DNA from: Bradyrhizobium acaciae
Lineage (GTDB): Bacteria; Pseudomonadota; Alphaproteobacteria; Rhizobiales; Xanthobacteraceae
Reading direction: 5' to 3'
DNA length: 54,447 nt
Assembly: GCF_020889785.1 (NCBI RefSeq)
Contig: NZ_JACMYK010000036.1
Location: forward strand, 1-54,447
This document shows positions 36,911 to 45,890 of the stretch, in pieces. How positions within the stretch are numbered: position 1 is the first letter of the stretch; each line of letters opens with the position of its first letter. Position numbers and translations under genes: made by a program. Below the pieces are notes generated by a model. The model searched no databases. It saw only the letters and a list, made by a program, of their open reading frames with translations, and was not told the DNA's origin.

Positions 36911-37810
36911 TCACACGCCCTTGTCGTTTGGATTGGCGACGGCGTCCTTCAGCGGCGCCGTCATCGGAAAATTCAGGTTCACGTTCTTCGGCGGAATCGG
37001 CCGCGTGAACCATTTTGCGTAGAGTTCCTGGAATTCGTTGCTCTTCATCATGGCGACCAGCGTCCGGTCGACCAGCGCCTTGAACTCCGGATCGCCCTTG
37101 CGAATGATCAGCCCGTAGGGCTCGGTGCGCAGGCTGTCGTCGATGATGCGCCAGTCCGCCGGGTTGTGGCTGCCCGCGATCAGGCTGGCCAGCAAAATGT
37201 CATCCATCACGAAGGCTTCACTGCGCCCGGTGGTGAGCGCGAGGAACGATGCGGCATGATCCGGCGTCAGGATGTTCTTGGTCTGAAAGTTCTTCTCCTG
37301 GGCGCGTGCGCTCAACAGCCCGATCGAGGTTGAGCCCGAGGTCAGCGCGACCGGCCGGCCGCCGAGATCCTCGAAGGTCTTGATCGGCGCGTCCTTCTGA
37401 ACCACCGCGCGGATGCTCGACACGAAGATCGTGTCGCTGAAGGCGACGACCTTCTGCCGCTCCAGCGTGTTGGTCGCGGGACCGCAGACGATGTCGATGG
37501 TGCCGTTCTCGATCAGCGGTATCTGGGTGGAGAGCTGGATCGGTTGCAGCCTGGTCGGCAACGCCGGCAGCTTGAGCTCGCCCTTCACCGCATCGACGAT
37601 CCGCGCGCAGAGGTCCATCGCGAAGCCGACCGGCTTCTGGTTGTCGTCGAGATAGGAGAACGGGATCGAGACGTCGCGATGCCCGAGCCGGATCTCGCCG
37701 GCGTCGCGGATCTTGGCCAGCGTGCCGCCCGGCGATTGGGCCTGCGCCGGGGCGGATCCCGCCACTACGAGAAAGGTCAGGTAAATCAATCGCTTGGTGA
37801 CTTGATTCAT
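36911..37810 (-). CDS. Periplasmic amino-acid-binding protein (GltI/polar amino acid type), orphan
   Basis: A 299-residue SBP_bac_3 protein: signal peptide 1-24 (LTFLVVAGSAPAQAQS), then GEIRLGHRDVSIPFSYLDDNQKPVGFAMDLCARIV and later SGSTSIGLL and RTEPYGLIIRKGDPEF. It fits glutamate/aspartate-type binding proteins of ABC importers. No permease or ATPase gene lies in the window, so it either serves a transporter elsewhere or has a sensory role. Divergent from a GntR regulator and FAD oxidoreductase, which may share its regulation and substrate. Confidence 0.9.
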   Translation of the reverse strand: MNQVTKRLIYLTFLVVAGSAPAQAQSPGGTLAKIRDAGEIRLGHRDVSIPFSYLDDNQKPVGFAMDLCARIVDAVKGELKLPALPTRLQPIQLSTQIPLIENGTIDIVCGPATNTLERQKVVAFSDTIFVSSIRAVVQKDAPIKTFEDLGGRPVALTSGSTSIGLLSARAQEKNFQTKNILTPDHAASFLALTTGRSEAFVMDDILLASLIAGSHNPADWRIIDDSLRTEPYGLIIRKGDPEFKALVDRTLVAMMKSNEFQELYAKWFTRPIPPKNVNLNFPMTAPLKDAVANPNDKGV

Positions 37811-37853
37811 CGGGTGCTCGCAGAGGTCGGCAAGATTGGATACGATAGATATG

Positions 37854-37898
37854 GATTTTATACACAGGATTGCATAATCGAAAAACAGATTTTATACA
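37854..37898. promoter_or_regulatory. Paired direct repeats in the binding protein/GntR divergent promoter
   Basis: GATTTTATACA occurs perfectly at 37854-37864 and 37888-37898, start-to-start distance 34 bases, close to three helical turns. The intervening and flanking sequence is AT-rich, unlike the surroundings. This looks like an operator for the adjacent GntR regulator. Confidence 0.55.
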
Positions 37899-37947
37899 AT
37901 CGTAGCCCAGTCGGATATCCTGGGTCACTCAGCGAGAGGGAAGCCCG

Positions 37948-38643
37948 ATGGAACCCGCAACCGCCGTCAGCCACCGAGCAGCCGGACCACACGGTTCCGC
38001 GCCGGACGCCGTGCGCGAGGCGCTGCGGGCTGCGATCAGCTCGGGCGAGCTCGCGCCCGGATTGCAGCTCCGTCAGGACGAGCTCGCCGCGCGATTCGGC
38101 ACCAGCCGCATCCCGGTCCGCGAGGCGCTGCGCCAGCTCGAGGCCGAGGGTTTTGTCACCTTCCTGCCCAACCGCGGCGCCGTCGTTTCCGACCTGTCAA
38201 TCGATGAGGTGATCGAACTGCTCGAGATCCGCATCGCGCTCGAATGCCATGCGTTGCGATTGGCGATCCCCGCGATGGGCGAGATCGATCTCGAGGCGGC
38301 AACGAAAATCCTCCAGGCCTACGACGCCGAGCCCGATCCGGCGCAATGGGGCGCCTTCAACTGGAAATTCCACGCCACGCTCTACGCGCCATGCAATCGC
38401 CCGCGGCTGCTCAGCATGATCGAGGCGAATTACGGTCATGTCGGCCGCTTCACGCGGGCGCTGGTGTCGCAGGCGACCGGCAAGGAGCGTCCGCAACGCG
38501 AGCACTACCGGCTGCTTGAATTCTGCCGCGAGGGCGAGATCAAGAAGGCGGTTCGGCTGCTGCGCGATCATATCGAGGAGACGCAAAAGACACTGCGCTC
38601 GGCGCAGCGCCAGGCGGTGCGCGATGCGGGAGACCACGCGTGA
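37948..38643 (+). CDS. GntR-family (FCD/FadR subgroup) transcriptional regulator
   Basis: A 231-residue regulator. The winged HTH (about 18-82) contains VREALRAAISSGELAPGLQLRQDELAARFGTSRIPVREALRQLEAEGFV, and an all-helical FCD domain follows (about 90-215), which in this family binds a metal and a small carboxylate ligand (FNWKFHATLY, HVGRFTRAL). Start ATG at 37948 follows GAGGGAAG. Its stop overlaps the FAD oxidoreductase start as GTGA, so both are made from one mRNA and it probably senses the oxidoreductase substrate. Confidence 0.93.
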   Translation: MEPATAVSHRAAGPHGSAPDAVREALRAAISSGELAPGLQLRQDELAARFGTSRIPVREALRQLEAEGFVTFLPNRGAVVSDLSIDEVIELLEIRIALECHALRLAIPAMGEIDLEAATKILQAYDAEPDPAQWGAFNWKFHATLYAPCNRPRLLSMIEANYGHVGRFTRALVSQATGKERPQREHYRLLEFCREGEIKKAVRLLRDHIEETQKTLRSAQRQAVRDAGDHA

Positions 38644-40010
38644 AGACCAATGACGTCGAAATCCTGGTGATTGGTGCGGGCATCGTCGGCATCGCCACGG
38701 CCTATTACCTCGCCGTCCAGCACAAGCGCGCGCGCCTGCTGATCGTCGATGAAGGCCAACCGATGGCGCTGACCTCGGCGCAATCGGGCGAGAACTACCG
38801 CAACTGGTGGCCGCATCCGACGATGGCCGATTTTACCAATCACTCCACCGATCTGATGGAGGAGATCGCGCGCCGCAGCGACAATCGCATCCACATGACG
38901 CGGCGGGGATATCTCCTGGTCACGCGCGAGGAAAAGCCCGAAGAATTGTTGCAGCAACTCTACGCCGGCTACGGCGAGCAGGCCGCAAAGCTGATCCGCC
39001 TGCATGAGGGCACAAGCCGCGGCTATGTGCCGCCGGATTCGGCCGACTGGCAGAGCGCGCCTGACGGTGTCGATGTCCTGCGCGGCCGCGATCTGATCCA
39101 GACACATTATCCGAGCTTCGACAGGGAGATCTCGACGGCGCTGCATATCCGCCGGGCGGGCGACATCAGCGGCCAGCAGCTCGGCCAGTACATGCTGGAG
39201 ACCATGCGTCCGCTGGGTGCGCAGTTTCAGCAGGCGAGGGTGGTCGGCATCGCGAAGACCGATCGTTTTGTGGTCGATGTGCTGGCGGACGGCGCGAGAC
39301 AGACCATCAAGGCCGACATCATCGTCAACGCCGCCGGTCCGTTCGCGGCGCACGTCGCGGCGATGCATGGCGAGCAGCTTCCGATCGTCAACGTGTTGCA
39401 GCAGAAGATCGCGTTCGCCGATCGCAACCGCGCCGTCGATCGCAAGATGCCGTTCGCGATCGATCTCGACGGCCAGACGCTGGCGTGGTCCGATGACGAG
39501 CGCGAGGCGCTGTCGGCGGCGCCGGAATTTTCGCAGCTGTTGGAGCCGATGCCGGGCAGCATCCATTGCCGGCCCGATGGCGGCGATCATAGCGAGTGGA
39601 TCAAGCTCGGCTGGGCCTTCAACGCCGAGCAGACCACGGCACCGGTCCGCGAGCCGGAGCTCAATCCGTACTTCCCCGAAGTGGTGTTGCGCGCGGCCAG
39701 CCGGCTGCAGCCGCGCCTCGCGCAGTATCTCGGCGCGCTGCCGCGCGACCGCGTGCATTACGGCGGCTATTATCCGATGACGAAAGAAAACTGGCCGCTG
39801 ATCGGGGCTGCGAAAACGCCGGGCGTGTTCCTCGCCGCGGCGTTGTCCGGTTACGGCACGATGGGCGCCTGCGCCACCGGCGACCTCTGTGCCCGCGCCG
39901 TGGTCGGCGTACCGGCACCGGCTTTCGCGCGCAGCCTTTCGCTCGCGCGCTATGATGACCAGGTGCTGATGAACGAGCTTGCGGCAAGCGAAAGCCGCGG
40001 GCTTCTCTAG
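38640..40010 (+). CDS. FAD-dependent oxidoreductase (DAO family)
   Basis: A 456-residue flavoenzyme with the Rossmann motif GAGIVGIATAYYLA (GxGxxG at 12-17), a central substrate domain, and the C-terminal FAD segment KTPGVFLAAALSGYGTMGACATGDLCA. It belongs to the D-amino-acid/sarcosine/glycine oxidase-like group, acting on an amine or amino acid. It begins GTG within the GntR stop. With the divergent amino-acid-binding protein it suggests a small amino-acid catabolic locus. The stop TAG at 40008-40010 overlaps the opposite-strand stop of the SulP gene. Confidence 0.88.
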   Translation: MKTNDVEILVIGAGIVGIATAYYLAVQHKRARLLIVDEGQPMALTSAQSGENYRNWWPHPTMADFTNHSTDLMEEIARRSDNRIHMTRRGYLLVTREEKPEELLQQLYAGYGEQAAKLIRLHEGTSRGYVPPDSADWQSAPDGVDVLRGRDLIQTHYPSFDREISTALHIRRAGDISGQQLGQYMLETMRPLGAQFQQARVVGIAKTDRFVVDVLADGARQTIKADIIVNAAGPFAAHVAAMHGEQLPIVNVLQQKIAFADRNRAVDRKMPFAIDLDGQTLAWSDDEREALSAAPEFSQLLEPMPGSIHCRPDGGDHSEWIKLGWAFNAEQTTAPVREPELNPYFPEVVLRAASRLQPRLAQYLGALPRDRVHYGGYYPMTKENWPLIGAAKTPGVFLAAALSGYGTMGACATGDLCARAVVGVPAPAFARSLSLARYDDQVLMNELAASESRGLL

Positions 40011-42160
40011 CGCCGCAACACCGCAATGGTGCGGTTCGCAAAGGTCAGCCGCTCCGCCATCACCGACACGAAATAGGTCAGCAGCTTGTGGCTGAGTTCG
40101 GGCTCCTCGTCGCGGATCGCGGCGAACTGATGGGTGTTCAGCACATAGAGCACGCTCGCCATTTCGGCCTGGATGGTCGCGCTGCGCGGGGTGTGTGCGA
40201 CGAGGCCCATCTCGCCGATCGTGGTGTAGCGGCCGAGGCTGCGCACCCGCGTGGTGCGGCCGTCCTCGGCGGGGATCATGATGCCGAGCCGGCCGTCGAG
40301 GATGAAGTGCATGGAATCGGCGGCGTCGCCGGCGTGCACGATGACCTCGCCGGCGTCGACCTCGACGCGCTGGCAGCGCCGGATCAGCGCGTCGGCGTCA
40401 TTCTCGCTGTCGAGCATTCCCGTGAACCAGCCGCGCAGGTCGGCCTCTTCCTGCGCGAGTTCCTGGTGCTGCGCGATGATCTGGTTCTCGCACCATTCCA
40501 GTGCATGATCGAGCTCGTCGATCGCGGTGACGCCCTCGGTGATGAAATCGCTGGAGCGCAGCACCTGCTCGGCCTTGGCCGACAGATGCACCAGCACCAG
40601 CTCGACGCCGACCTCGTGCGCGCTGCGCTTGATCTGCGCGAAGCTGTAGGCCGCCGATGAATCGACGCCGGTGACGAGCTTGAAGTCGAACAGCAGGTAG
40701 CGGCACTCCGGGTGCTCGCGCAGCAGCGTCTTGACGTGCTGGTAGAGCCGGTTGGCGGAGCCGAAAAACAGATAGCTTTGCAGTGTCAGTCCCTGGATCT
40801 TGCCGCCATGGGCCGACAACACCTCGCGGTCGTCCCGCGAGCGATCCAGCGAGCTGCGATATTCCGAGCCGTCGAAGCCGTATTTGATCGCCTCGACCCG
40901 CGCCGCGCTGAGCGCAAAGGTGGCGCAGCCGATGATGACGCCGATCAGGATGCCGGGCACGAAGCCCCAGGCCACGATGATGACGATGATCGCGAGCAAT
41001 GACAGATATTCGGTTCGCGACAGCCGCTTGCGCGATTCGACCATCCATTTGTGCAGCTGGTCGGCGCCGAGATAGATCAGCAGCCCGCCGAGCACGAATT
41101 TCGGCATGTAGCTGAGCAGCTGCGGCGCCACGGCCAGCATCAAAAGCGAGATCGCCGCAACCGTCAGGCCCGACAGGGGCCCCCGCCCGCCGCTGGAGAA
41201 ATTGAGGATCGAGCGGCTGACCGAGATACAGCCGGCATAGCCGGCCAGCGCGCCGGTCACGATGTTGGCGAAGCCGGTGATGTTGAGCTCGCGCTCGAGA
41301 TTGGCCTCGCGATGCACGGCCACCTCGATGCCGGTGGTGTTGAACAAGGTGCTCGCCGCCGTGACGAAGACGACTGCGATCATGTTGCCGAGCAGGTCCG
41401 GTACCGCCGACCACGGATATTGTACCAGATCGGCCGTGTGCCACGGCAGCATGAACGTCGATGCCGGCGGCGGCACGAAGGTCCAGCCGGTCAGATGGGC
41501 TTCCTCGGGCGTGATGCCGATGATCCAGAACGTGAGATGCGCCACGATCACGCCGCCGATCAGGATGATTGGCAGGCCGAACGGGGTGCGCGAGCGGTGC
41601 CAGGTCAGATACAGCACCAGCGCCATCGCGCAGGCGGCGCTGAGCTCGGAGATCGTGATGATATTGGTAAAATGGAAGAGCGTGCTGAGCTGAACGGGGT
41701 AGCCGGTGATGACCCTGATCGCGCCCAGCACGATCAGCAGGCCGGTTGCCCCGAGGAACCCGCCGACGACAGGGTAGGGCACATAGCGGATGGCGCGGCC
41801 GAACCGCGTCAGCCCGAGACAGCACAGCACGATGCCGGTGACGATGGTCGAGAGCCCGAGCGTGATCAGCACCGGTGCGAGCAGCGGCGCCGTCGGGTTG
41901 GCCGCAACGATGCGCTCGACCAGCGAGGCCATCAGGATTCCCGTCACTGCCGCGGTGGAGCTGTCGGGGCCGGCGACCGCGAAAGGCAGCGAGCTGCCGA
42001 GTGCAATGAAGGTCGCGAGCACCGCTGAGGAGATGAATGTCGCCGCGACGCCGTATGACAGATAGGGCGACAAGGGGCCGGCGAAGATCAGCAGCGCGTA
42101 GGACAGGCCGAACGTGATGCCGAGCACGCTGGCCGCACCACCACCGAGAACATCGTGCAT
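40007..42160 (-). CDS. SulP-family anion permease fused to STAS and cyclic-nucleotide-binding domains
   Basis: A 717-residue fusion. The SLC26/SulP membrane domain (about 1-425, some 12-14 segments) includes VAGPDSSTAAVTGILMASL and NTTGIEVAVHREANLERELNI. A STAS domain follows (about 440-565, LLFDFKLVTGVDSSAAYSFAQIKR). The last part (592-717) is a cyclic-nucleotide-binding domain: EVIVHAGDAADSMHFILDGRLGI and the phosphate cassette GEMGLVAHTPRSAT retain the key Glu and Arg. Transported anion unknown (sulfate, bicarbonate or dicarboxylate are known for the family). I use ATG at 42160; a TTG at 42265 or GTG at 42205 would extend the N terminus. Confidence 0.9.
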   Translation of the reverse strand: MHDVLGGGAASVLGITFGLSYALLIFAGPLSPYLSYGVAATFISSAVLATFIALGSSLPFAVAGPDSSTAAVTGILMASLVERIVAANPTAPLLAPVLITLGLSTIVTGIVLCCLGLTRFGRAIRYVPYPVVGGFLGATGLLIVLGAIRVITGYPVQLSTLFHFTNIITISELSAACAMALVLYLTWHRSRTPFGLPIILIGGVIVAHLTFWIIGITPEEAHLTGWTFVPPPASTFMLPWHTADLVQYPWSAVPDLLGNMIAVVFVTAASTLFNTTGIEVAVHREANLERELNITGFANIVTGALAGYAGCISVSRSILNFSSGGRGPLSGLTVAAISLLMLAVAPQLLSYMPKFVLGGLLIYLGADQLHKWMVESRKRLSRTEYLSLLAIIVIIVAWGFVPGILIGVIIGCATFALSAARVEAIKYGFDGSEYRSSLDRSRDDREVLSAHGGKIQGLTLQSYLFFGSANRLYQHVKTLLREHPECRYLLFDFKLVTGVDSSAAYSFAQIKRSAHEVGVELVLVHLSAKAEQVLRSSDFITEGVTAIDELDHALEWCENQIIAQHQELAQEEADLRGWFTGMLDSENDADALIRRCQRVEVDAGEVIVHAGDAADSMHFILDGRLGIMIPAEDGRTTRVRSLGRYTTIGEMGLVAHTPRSATIQAEMASVLYVLNTHQFAAIRDEEPELSHKLLTYFVSVMAERLTFANRTIAVLRR

Positions 42161-42378
42161 GGCTCGCCGCGCGCGCGAGCCGAAATAAAGCGGCCGACTA
42201 ATCACGTTGAAAAATATCCCAAACTTACGCCGCCAGTCGTAGACGAGCGAAGCGCAGGACGACAACAGGATTTTTGTGGCAAGCGGTTCTCAATACGCGC
42301 ATTTTCCGCCTCTCCCGGTTGCGAGGGAGGGCGAGGGTGCGGGTTCCCGGATCGAATGTATCGATTGGAGCCGACTGC

Positions 42379-43425
42379 CTAGCCGAGGCTGTCCATGAAT
42401 GCGCGCAACCGCGGTGCCCATTTGTGCGCGTCGCGGCCCGACGCGGAGTGGCCGTAATCGCTGTCGAGCAGAAAGTAATCGGCATCGACGCCGGCTGCCT
42501 TCAGCGCCGGCATCACCTGTTGCGCAAGCTCCGGCGGGAACAGTCTGTCGGTTCGCGACAGCACATAGAGCACCTTGGCCTTGATCCGTCCGAACTGCGC
42601 CGTCACGTCGAAGCCGCGCAGCGCCTTGCCGAGTGTCAGCAACGAATTGGCGTCGAACCCCCTGGCCCATTCCGTCGCCTCGGCGCGGATTGCGGCCTCG
42701 ATCTCCATAGGGTCGGTCAGCGTGTCGCGCAGCCGCGTTTCGATGCCGTAGGTCTTCAGCGTCGCGGTGCGGATCTGGATCATGCTTTCGAGCACGCCGC
42801 CGTGGTCGTAATAGTCGCCGCCGTTCCAGTTCGGATCCTGCGACAGCACCGCCATCAGGCGCGCGACGTTGCCCTCGGCGCGCTCGCGCGGCACCAGCGG
42901 CGCGGTGACGACTGCGGCGGTGCCGCGCATGGCGTCGGGATAGTTCACCGCCCATTGCAGCGCCTGGAATCCGCCGTAGGACGGGCCGACGATTGCAACG
43001 AGCTGTTCGACGCCGAGGTCATCGAGCAGCGCACGCTGGGTGGCGACGATGTCGCTGACGGTGATATCAGGGAAGCGCGGCCCGTAACGCCGTCCGGTCC
43101 GCGGATCGATGCTCGCCGCATTGGTCGAGCCGTACGACGAGCCCAGCATGTTCGGGCAGATCGCGAAGTAGCTGTTGGTGTCGACGGCCTTGCCGGGGCC
43201 GACGATCTCGCACCAGCTGCCTTCGCCGGTCGATCCGCCGGGATCGATCATCTGCGGCCCGCTGGTGTTGCCGTGGGTCACCAGCACGACGTTGTCGCGG
43301 TTCGGCGCCAGTGTGCCGACGGTGCGGTACGCGATGGTGACTTCGCCCAGCACGCTGCCGTTCTCCAGGCGGAAATCGGATGTCGTGAAGTGCTTCAGCT
43401 CGGTGGCGGTCGATTGCGCGGGCAT
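42379..43425 (-). CDS. MetX-like alpha/beta hydrolase (homoserine O-acetyltransferase family)
   Basis: A 348-residue acyltransferase/hydrolase. The nucleophile S149 is in VGPSYGGFQALQWA, the acid D293 in SRTDRLFPP and the His H326 in DYGHSASG. NTSGPQ, GPGKAVDTNSYFAICPNMLGSSYGSTNA and FPDITVSDIV follow the homoserine/serine O-acetyltransferase template. Many members beside the true MetX are uncharacterised alpha/beta hydrolases, and no methionine genes are close, so the acetyl-acceptor is uncertain. Start ATG at 43425. Confidence 0.87.
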   Translation of the reverse strand: MPAQSTATELKHFTTSDFRLENGSVLGEVTIAYRTVGTLAPNRDNVVLVTHGNTSGPQMIDPGGSTGEGSWCEIVGPGKAVDTNSYFAICPNMLGSSYGSTNAASIDPRTGRRYGPRFPDITVSDIVATQRALLDDLGVEQLVAIVGPSYGGFQALQWAVNYPDAMRGTAAVVTAPLVPRERAEGNVARLMAVLSQDPNWNGGDYYDHGGVLESMIQIRTATLKTYGIETRLRDTLTDPMEIEAAIRAEATEWARGFDANSLLTLGKALRGFDVTAQFGRIKAKVLYVLSRTDRLFPPELAQQVMPALKAAGVDADYFLLDSDYGHSASGRDAHKWAPRLRAFMDSLG

Positions 43426-43495
43426 CTTTTGCTTTCAGAATGGTGCGGCAGCTCAGCACGTCGGCGGCGGGAACGCAAAGGCCGGCACGGCGGGA

Positions 43496-44302
43496 CTACC
43501 CGTTGCCGCCCTCATTGCCAAAGGCGCCGTGACGGCCGACGCCCGAGGCGAACCGCGCCGCGCCCGACAACGTTTCGCCTGATGCGATCACGTCGAGGCC
43601 GCCGCGCATCTCGTTCCTGATCGCCTCTTCCTCCTCGAGGTCCCATTGCCGCAACGCCGACAGGCGGTCGGCGCGCATGCAGTTCTGCGGGAATTTCGCG
43701 ATGTCCTTGGCGAGCGCGACGGCGTGCGCGCGGGCTTCGCCCTTCGGCACCAGCCGGTTCGCGAGCCCCATGCGGTGGGCCTCAGGACCTGTGACCGGGC
43801 GTCCGGTGAGGATCAAATCGATCGCCTGCGAATGGCCGATCAGCCGCGGCAGGCGGATGGTGCCGAGATCAATCAGCGGCACGCCGAAGCGGCGGCAGAA
43901 TACGCCGAAGGTCGCGTCCTCGGCGACGACGCGCATGTCGGCCCATAGCGCCAGTTCCATGCCGCCGGCGACCGCAAAGCCCTCGATCGCGGCGATCACC
44001 GGCTTCGACAACCGCAACCGGCTCGGGCCCATCGGCGCGATCGTGTTGTGGCCGCCGACCTCGCGTTTCTTCTCGGGATCGCCGGCCGCCACCGCCTTCA
44101 GGTCGGCGCCGGCGCAGAAATAGCCGCCGGTGCCGGTGAACACCGCAACCGATGCGCTCGCGTCTGCGTCGAAGGCGAGGAATGCGTCATACAATCTGCG
44201 TGCCGTTGCGCCGTCGACGGCGTTGCGGTTGTGCGGGCGATTGATGGAGATGATGGTGACAGGACCATCGCGCTCGACGAGCACGGTATCGGCATCGGAC
44301 AT
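43496..44302 (-). CDS. Enoyl-CoA hydratase/isomerase (crotonase) family protein
   Basis: A 268-residue crotonase-fold enzyme: INRPHNRNAVDGATARRL near the N terminus, oxyanion-hole segment GTGGYFCAGADLKAVA, and a second block IEGFAVAGGMELALWADMRV. Where classical hydratases have the two catalytic Glu residues, the segment GVPLIDLGTIRLPRLIG lacks an obvious match to the second, so true hydratase activity is not certain. Start ATG at 44302 has GGGAG upstream. Stops just before the MetX-like gene; both may be cotranscribed. Confidence 0.86.
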   Translation of the reverse strand: MSDADTVLVERDGPVTIISINRPHNRNAVDGATARRLYDAFLAFDADASASVAVFTGTGGYFCAGADLKAVAAGDPEKKREVGGHNTIAPMGPSRLRLSKPVIAAIEGFAVAGGMELALWADMRVVAEDATFGVFCRRFGVPLIDLGTIRLPRLIGHSQAIDLILTGRPVTGPEAHRMGLANRLVPKGEARAHAVALAKDIAKFPQNCMRADRLSALRQWDLEEEEAIRNEMRGGLDVIASGETLSGAARFASGVGRHGAFGNEGGNG

Positions 44303-44331
44303 GGGTCGCTCCCTGGGCTTGTTGTTCTTGT

Positions 44332-44434
44332 CGTCACTCCGGGGCGCGCGAAGCGCGAACCCGGAATCCATTCCGCCGCTTGTTGTGCGGACGAAGGATT
44401 CCAGGCCCGGTCCTGCGGACCGTCCCGGAATGAC
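44332..44434. repeat. Palindromic intergenic repeat (CATTCCGGGGC type), copy 2
   Basis: CGTCACTCCGGGGC at the left pairs with GTCCCGGAATGAC at the right; GGAATCCATTCCGCC and GGATTCCAGGC lie between. It is the same family as 6222-6344. Confidence 0.65.
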
Positions 44435-44490
44435 CAGAGAATTTTGCGCTGTTGCGGAGCGATCCGCAATGACGGTCGCAATTCCGCAAG

Positions 44491-44564
44491 GCGGGCAAAG
44501 CGCGCCCGCCCTCACGAGCATGGTCGGGATGGTGGGTACGGCGCGATCGCGCCTTTGTCCGCCC
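44491..44564. repeat. Imperfect inverted repeat (GCGGGCAAAGCGCGC type), copy 2
   Basis: GCGGGCAAAGCGCGC (44491-44505) pairs imperfectly with GCGCCTTTGTCCGCC (44550-44564). It resembles 17373-17448 and lies just before the stop of the zinc alcohol dehydrogenase gene. Confidence 0.5.
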
Positions 44565-44584
44565 GACGGACCTGTCCTTGCCCG

Positions 44585-45625
44585 TCAGGCAATGCCATCG
44601 CGAACGAAGGCGAGGCGGATGGTCGGGTCGCCGATCGCCTCATGCGCGTCCTCAAAGCGAATGCGGCGGGTGATCACATGCTCCGGGTGGTAATGACCTG
44701 CCGCAACATGGGCCACGCAATCGGGCAGCTCGGCGCGGACATTGACGCGCGAGACCTTCAAGGTGACGCCGGTGCCGTACATGTGCCGGAGCGGGACCGG
44801 CGTCGTCTCGGCGAAGTCGCCATACATGCGCTGGCAGATGCCGTTGGGTTCGGTGGCGCGGATCGCCAGCAGCATGCTGGCGTCGGTTGCGGCCGCATCG
44901 ATCACGATCGGGAACAAGCCTGGCGGCTCGATCGACAAGCCGCTAGGGGCTTCGATGATCTCGGCACCGAGCGACTTCGCCTTGGCGAGGCGCGGCGCGT
45001 GATCGTCGAGATAGACGATGCGGCCGGCGCCACGCGCCACCGCTGCCTGCACCGCGAACATCGCAAGCGACTGGGCGAAACCGCCGATCACGAGCACATC
45101 GGCGCCGGGCCGCTGCTGGAGCCAGCGCGCCACCGCGCTGAATCCGTCGGTCGCGCCGTTCGCCAGCCCCGCCGTCTGCGACAAGGCATGGCCTGACGGT
45201 TGGCGGACCAGCATGTGATCGGCAAACGGCACGCGGATCAGATCGGACAGCCCGCCGCCATATTCCACGCCGCAGACCGGCTTCAACCCGTAGGAGGAGC
45301 GGAACGGCACCGCCGTGCAGGCATTGGTGTGGCCGCGCCGGCAGCGGTCGCAGGCGCCGCAGCTGATCTGGAATGGAACGATGACGAGATCGCCGGGCGC
45401 AAAATTCCTCACGGCTCCGCCGATCTCGACGATCCGGCCCGCGGTTTCATGTCCGAGCGCAAACGGGCCGGCCAGGCCCGATCTGCCGTGGACGATCGCA
45501 AGATCGAGATCGCAGCGCGTCACCGCGAGCGGCTGCACCAGCGCGTCGCGGTCATCCTGTAGTTTGGGTGCGGGAACGTCCCACCATTCGACCTCGTTGC
45601 CGCCGACATAAGTCAATTGCCGCAT
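44585..45625 (-). CDS. Zinc-dependent alcohol dehydrogenase (MDR superfamily)
   Basis: A 346-residue medium-chain dehydrogenase. Catalytic zinc ligands C38 (VTRCDLD) and H59 with E60 (LGHETAG) are visible, and structural zinc ligands C89, C92, C95 and C103 lie in SCGACDRCRRGHTNAC. The Rossmann part has VLVIGGFAQSLAMFAVQAA; the second Gly of the usual GxGxxG is altered (GGFAQS), so cofactor binding may differ. Orphan context, substrate unknown. Start ATG at 45625. Confidence 0.89.
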   Translation of the reverse strand: MRQLTYVGGNEVEWWDVPAPKLQDDRDALVQPLAVTRCDLDLAIVHGRSGLAGPFALGHETAGRIVEIGGAVRNFAPGDLVIVPFQISCGACDRCRRGHTNACTAVPFRSSYGLKPVCGVEYGGGLSDLIRVPFADHMLVRQPSGHALSQTAGLANGATDGFSAVARWLQQRPGADVLVIGGFAQSLAMFAVQAAVARGAGRIVYLDDHAPRLAKAKSLGAEIIEAPSGLSIEPPGLFPIVIDAAATDASMLLAIRATEPNGICQRMYGDFAETTPVPLRHMYGTGVTLKVSRVNVRAELPDCVAHVAAGHYHPEHVITRRIRFEDAHEAIGDPTIRLAFVRDGIA

Positions 45626-45760
45626 CGTGCACTCTCCGCTTTGCGCCGAGAGTGCAGGGAGGCCGACGCGACGACAAAAGGTTTGTCTTCAACAGGGGTG
45701 AATGGGATTCACCTGGCCCGGGGAAGCGGTGCAGTCGGTTGATACAGGCACACCGTTCTT

Positions 45761-45866
45761 CCCGTCATCCTGAGGTGCGAGCGGAGCGAGCCTCGAAGGA
45801 TGCACGGCCCCGCTGGTGGCCGTCGACCCTTCGAGGCTCGCTTTCGCGAGCACCTCAGGGTGACGG
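45761..45866. repeat. Palindromic intergenic repeat (GTCATCCTGAGGTGCGAGC type), copy 2
   Basis: CCCGTCATCCTGAGGTGCGAGC at the left pairs with GCGAGCACCTCAGGGTGACGG at the right, and CGAGCCTCGAAGGATG with the CCTTCGAGGCTCG segment inside. Same family as 21462-21599. It lies between the alcohol dehydrogenase start and the purC stop. Confidence 0.8.
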
Positions 45867-45890
45867 TGATAGATAGGGGAAGGACAGCTG

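Noticed and set aside
41051..42028. A 325-codon plus-strand frame inside the SulP gene
   Set aside because: Its sequence is very rich in Asp/Gln/Arg/His with no domain, and it lies opposite a clear membrane transporter.
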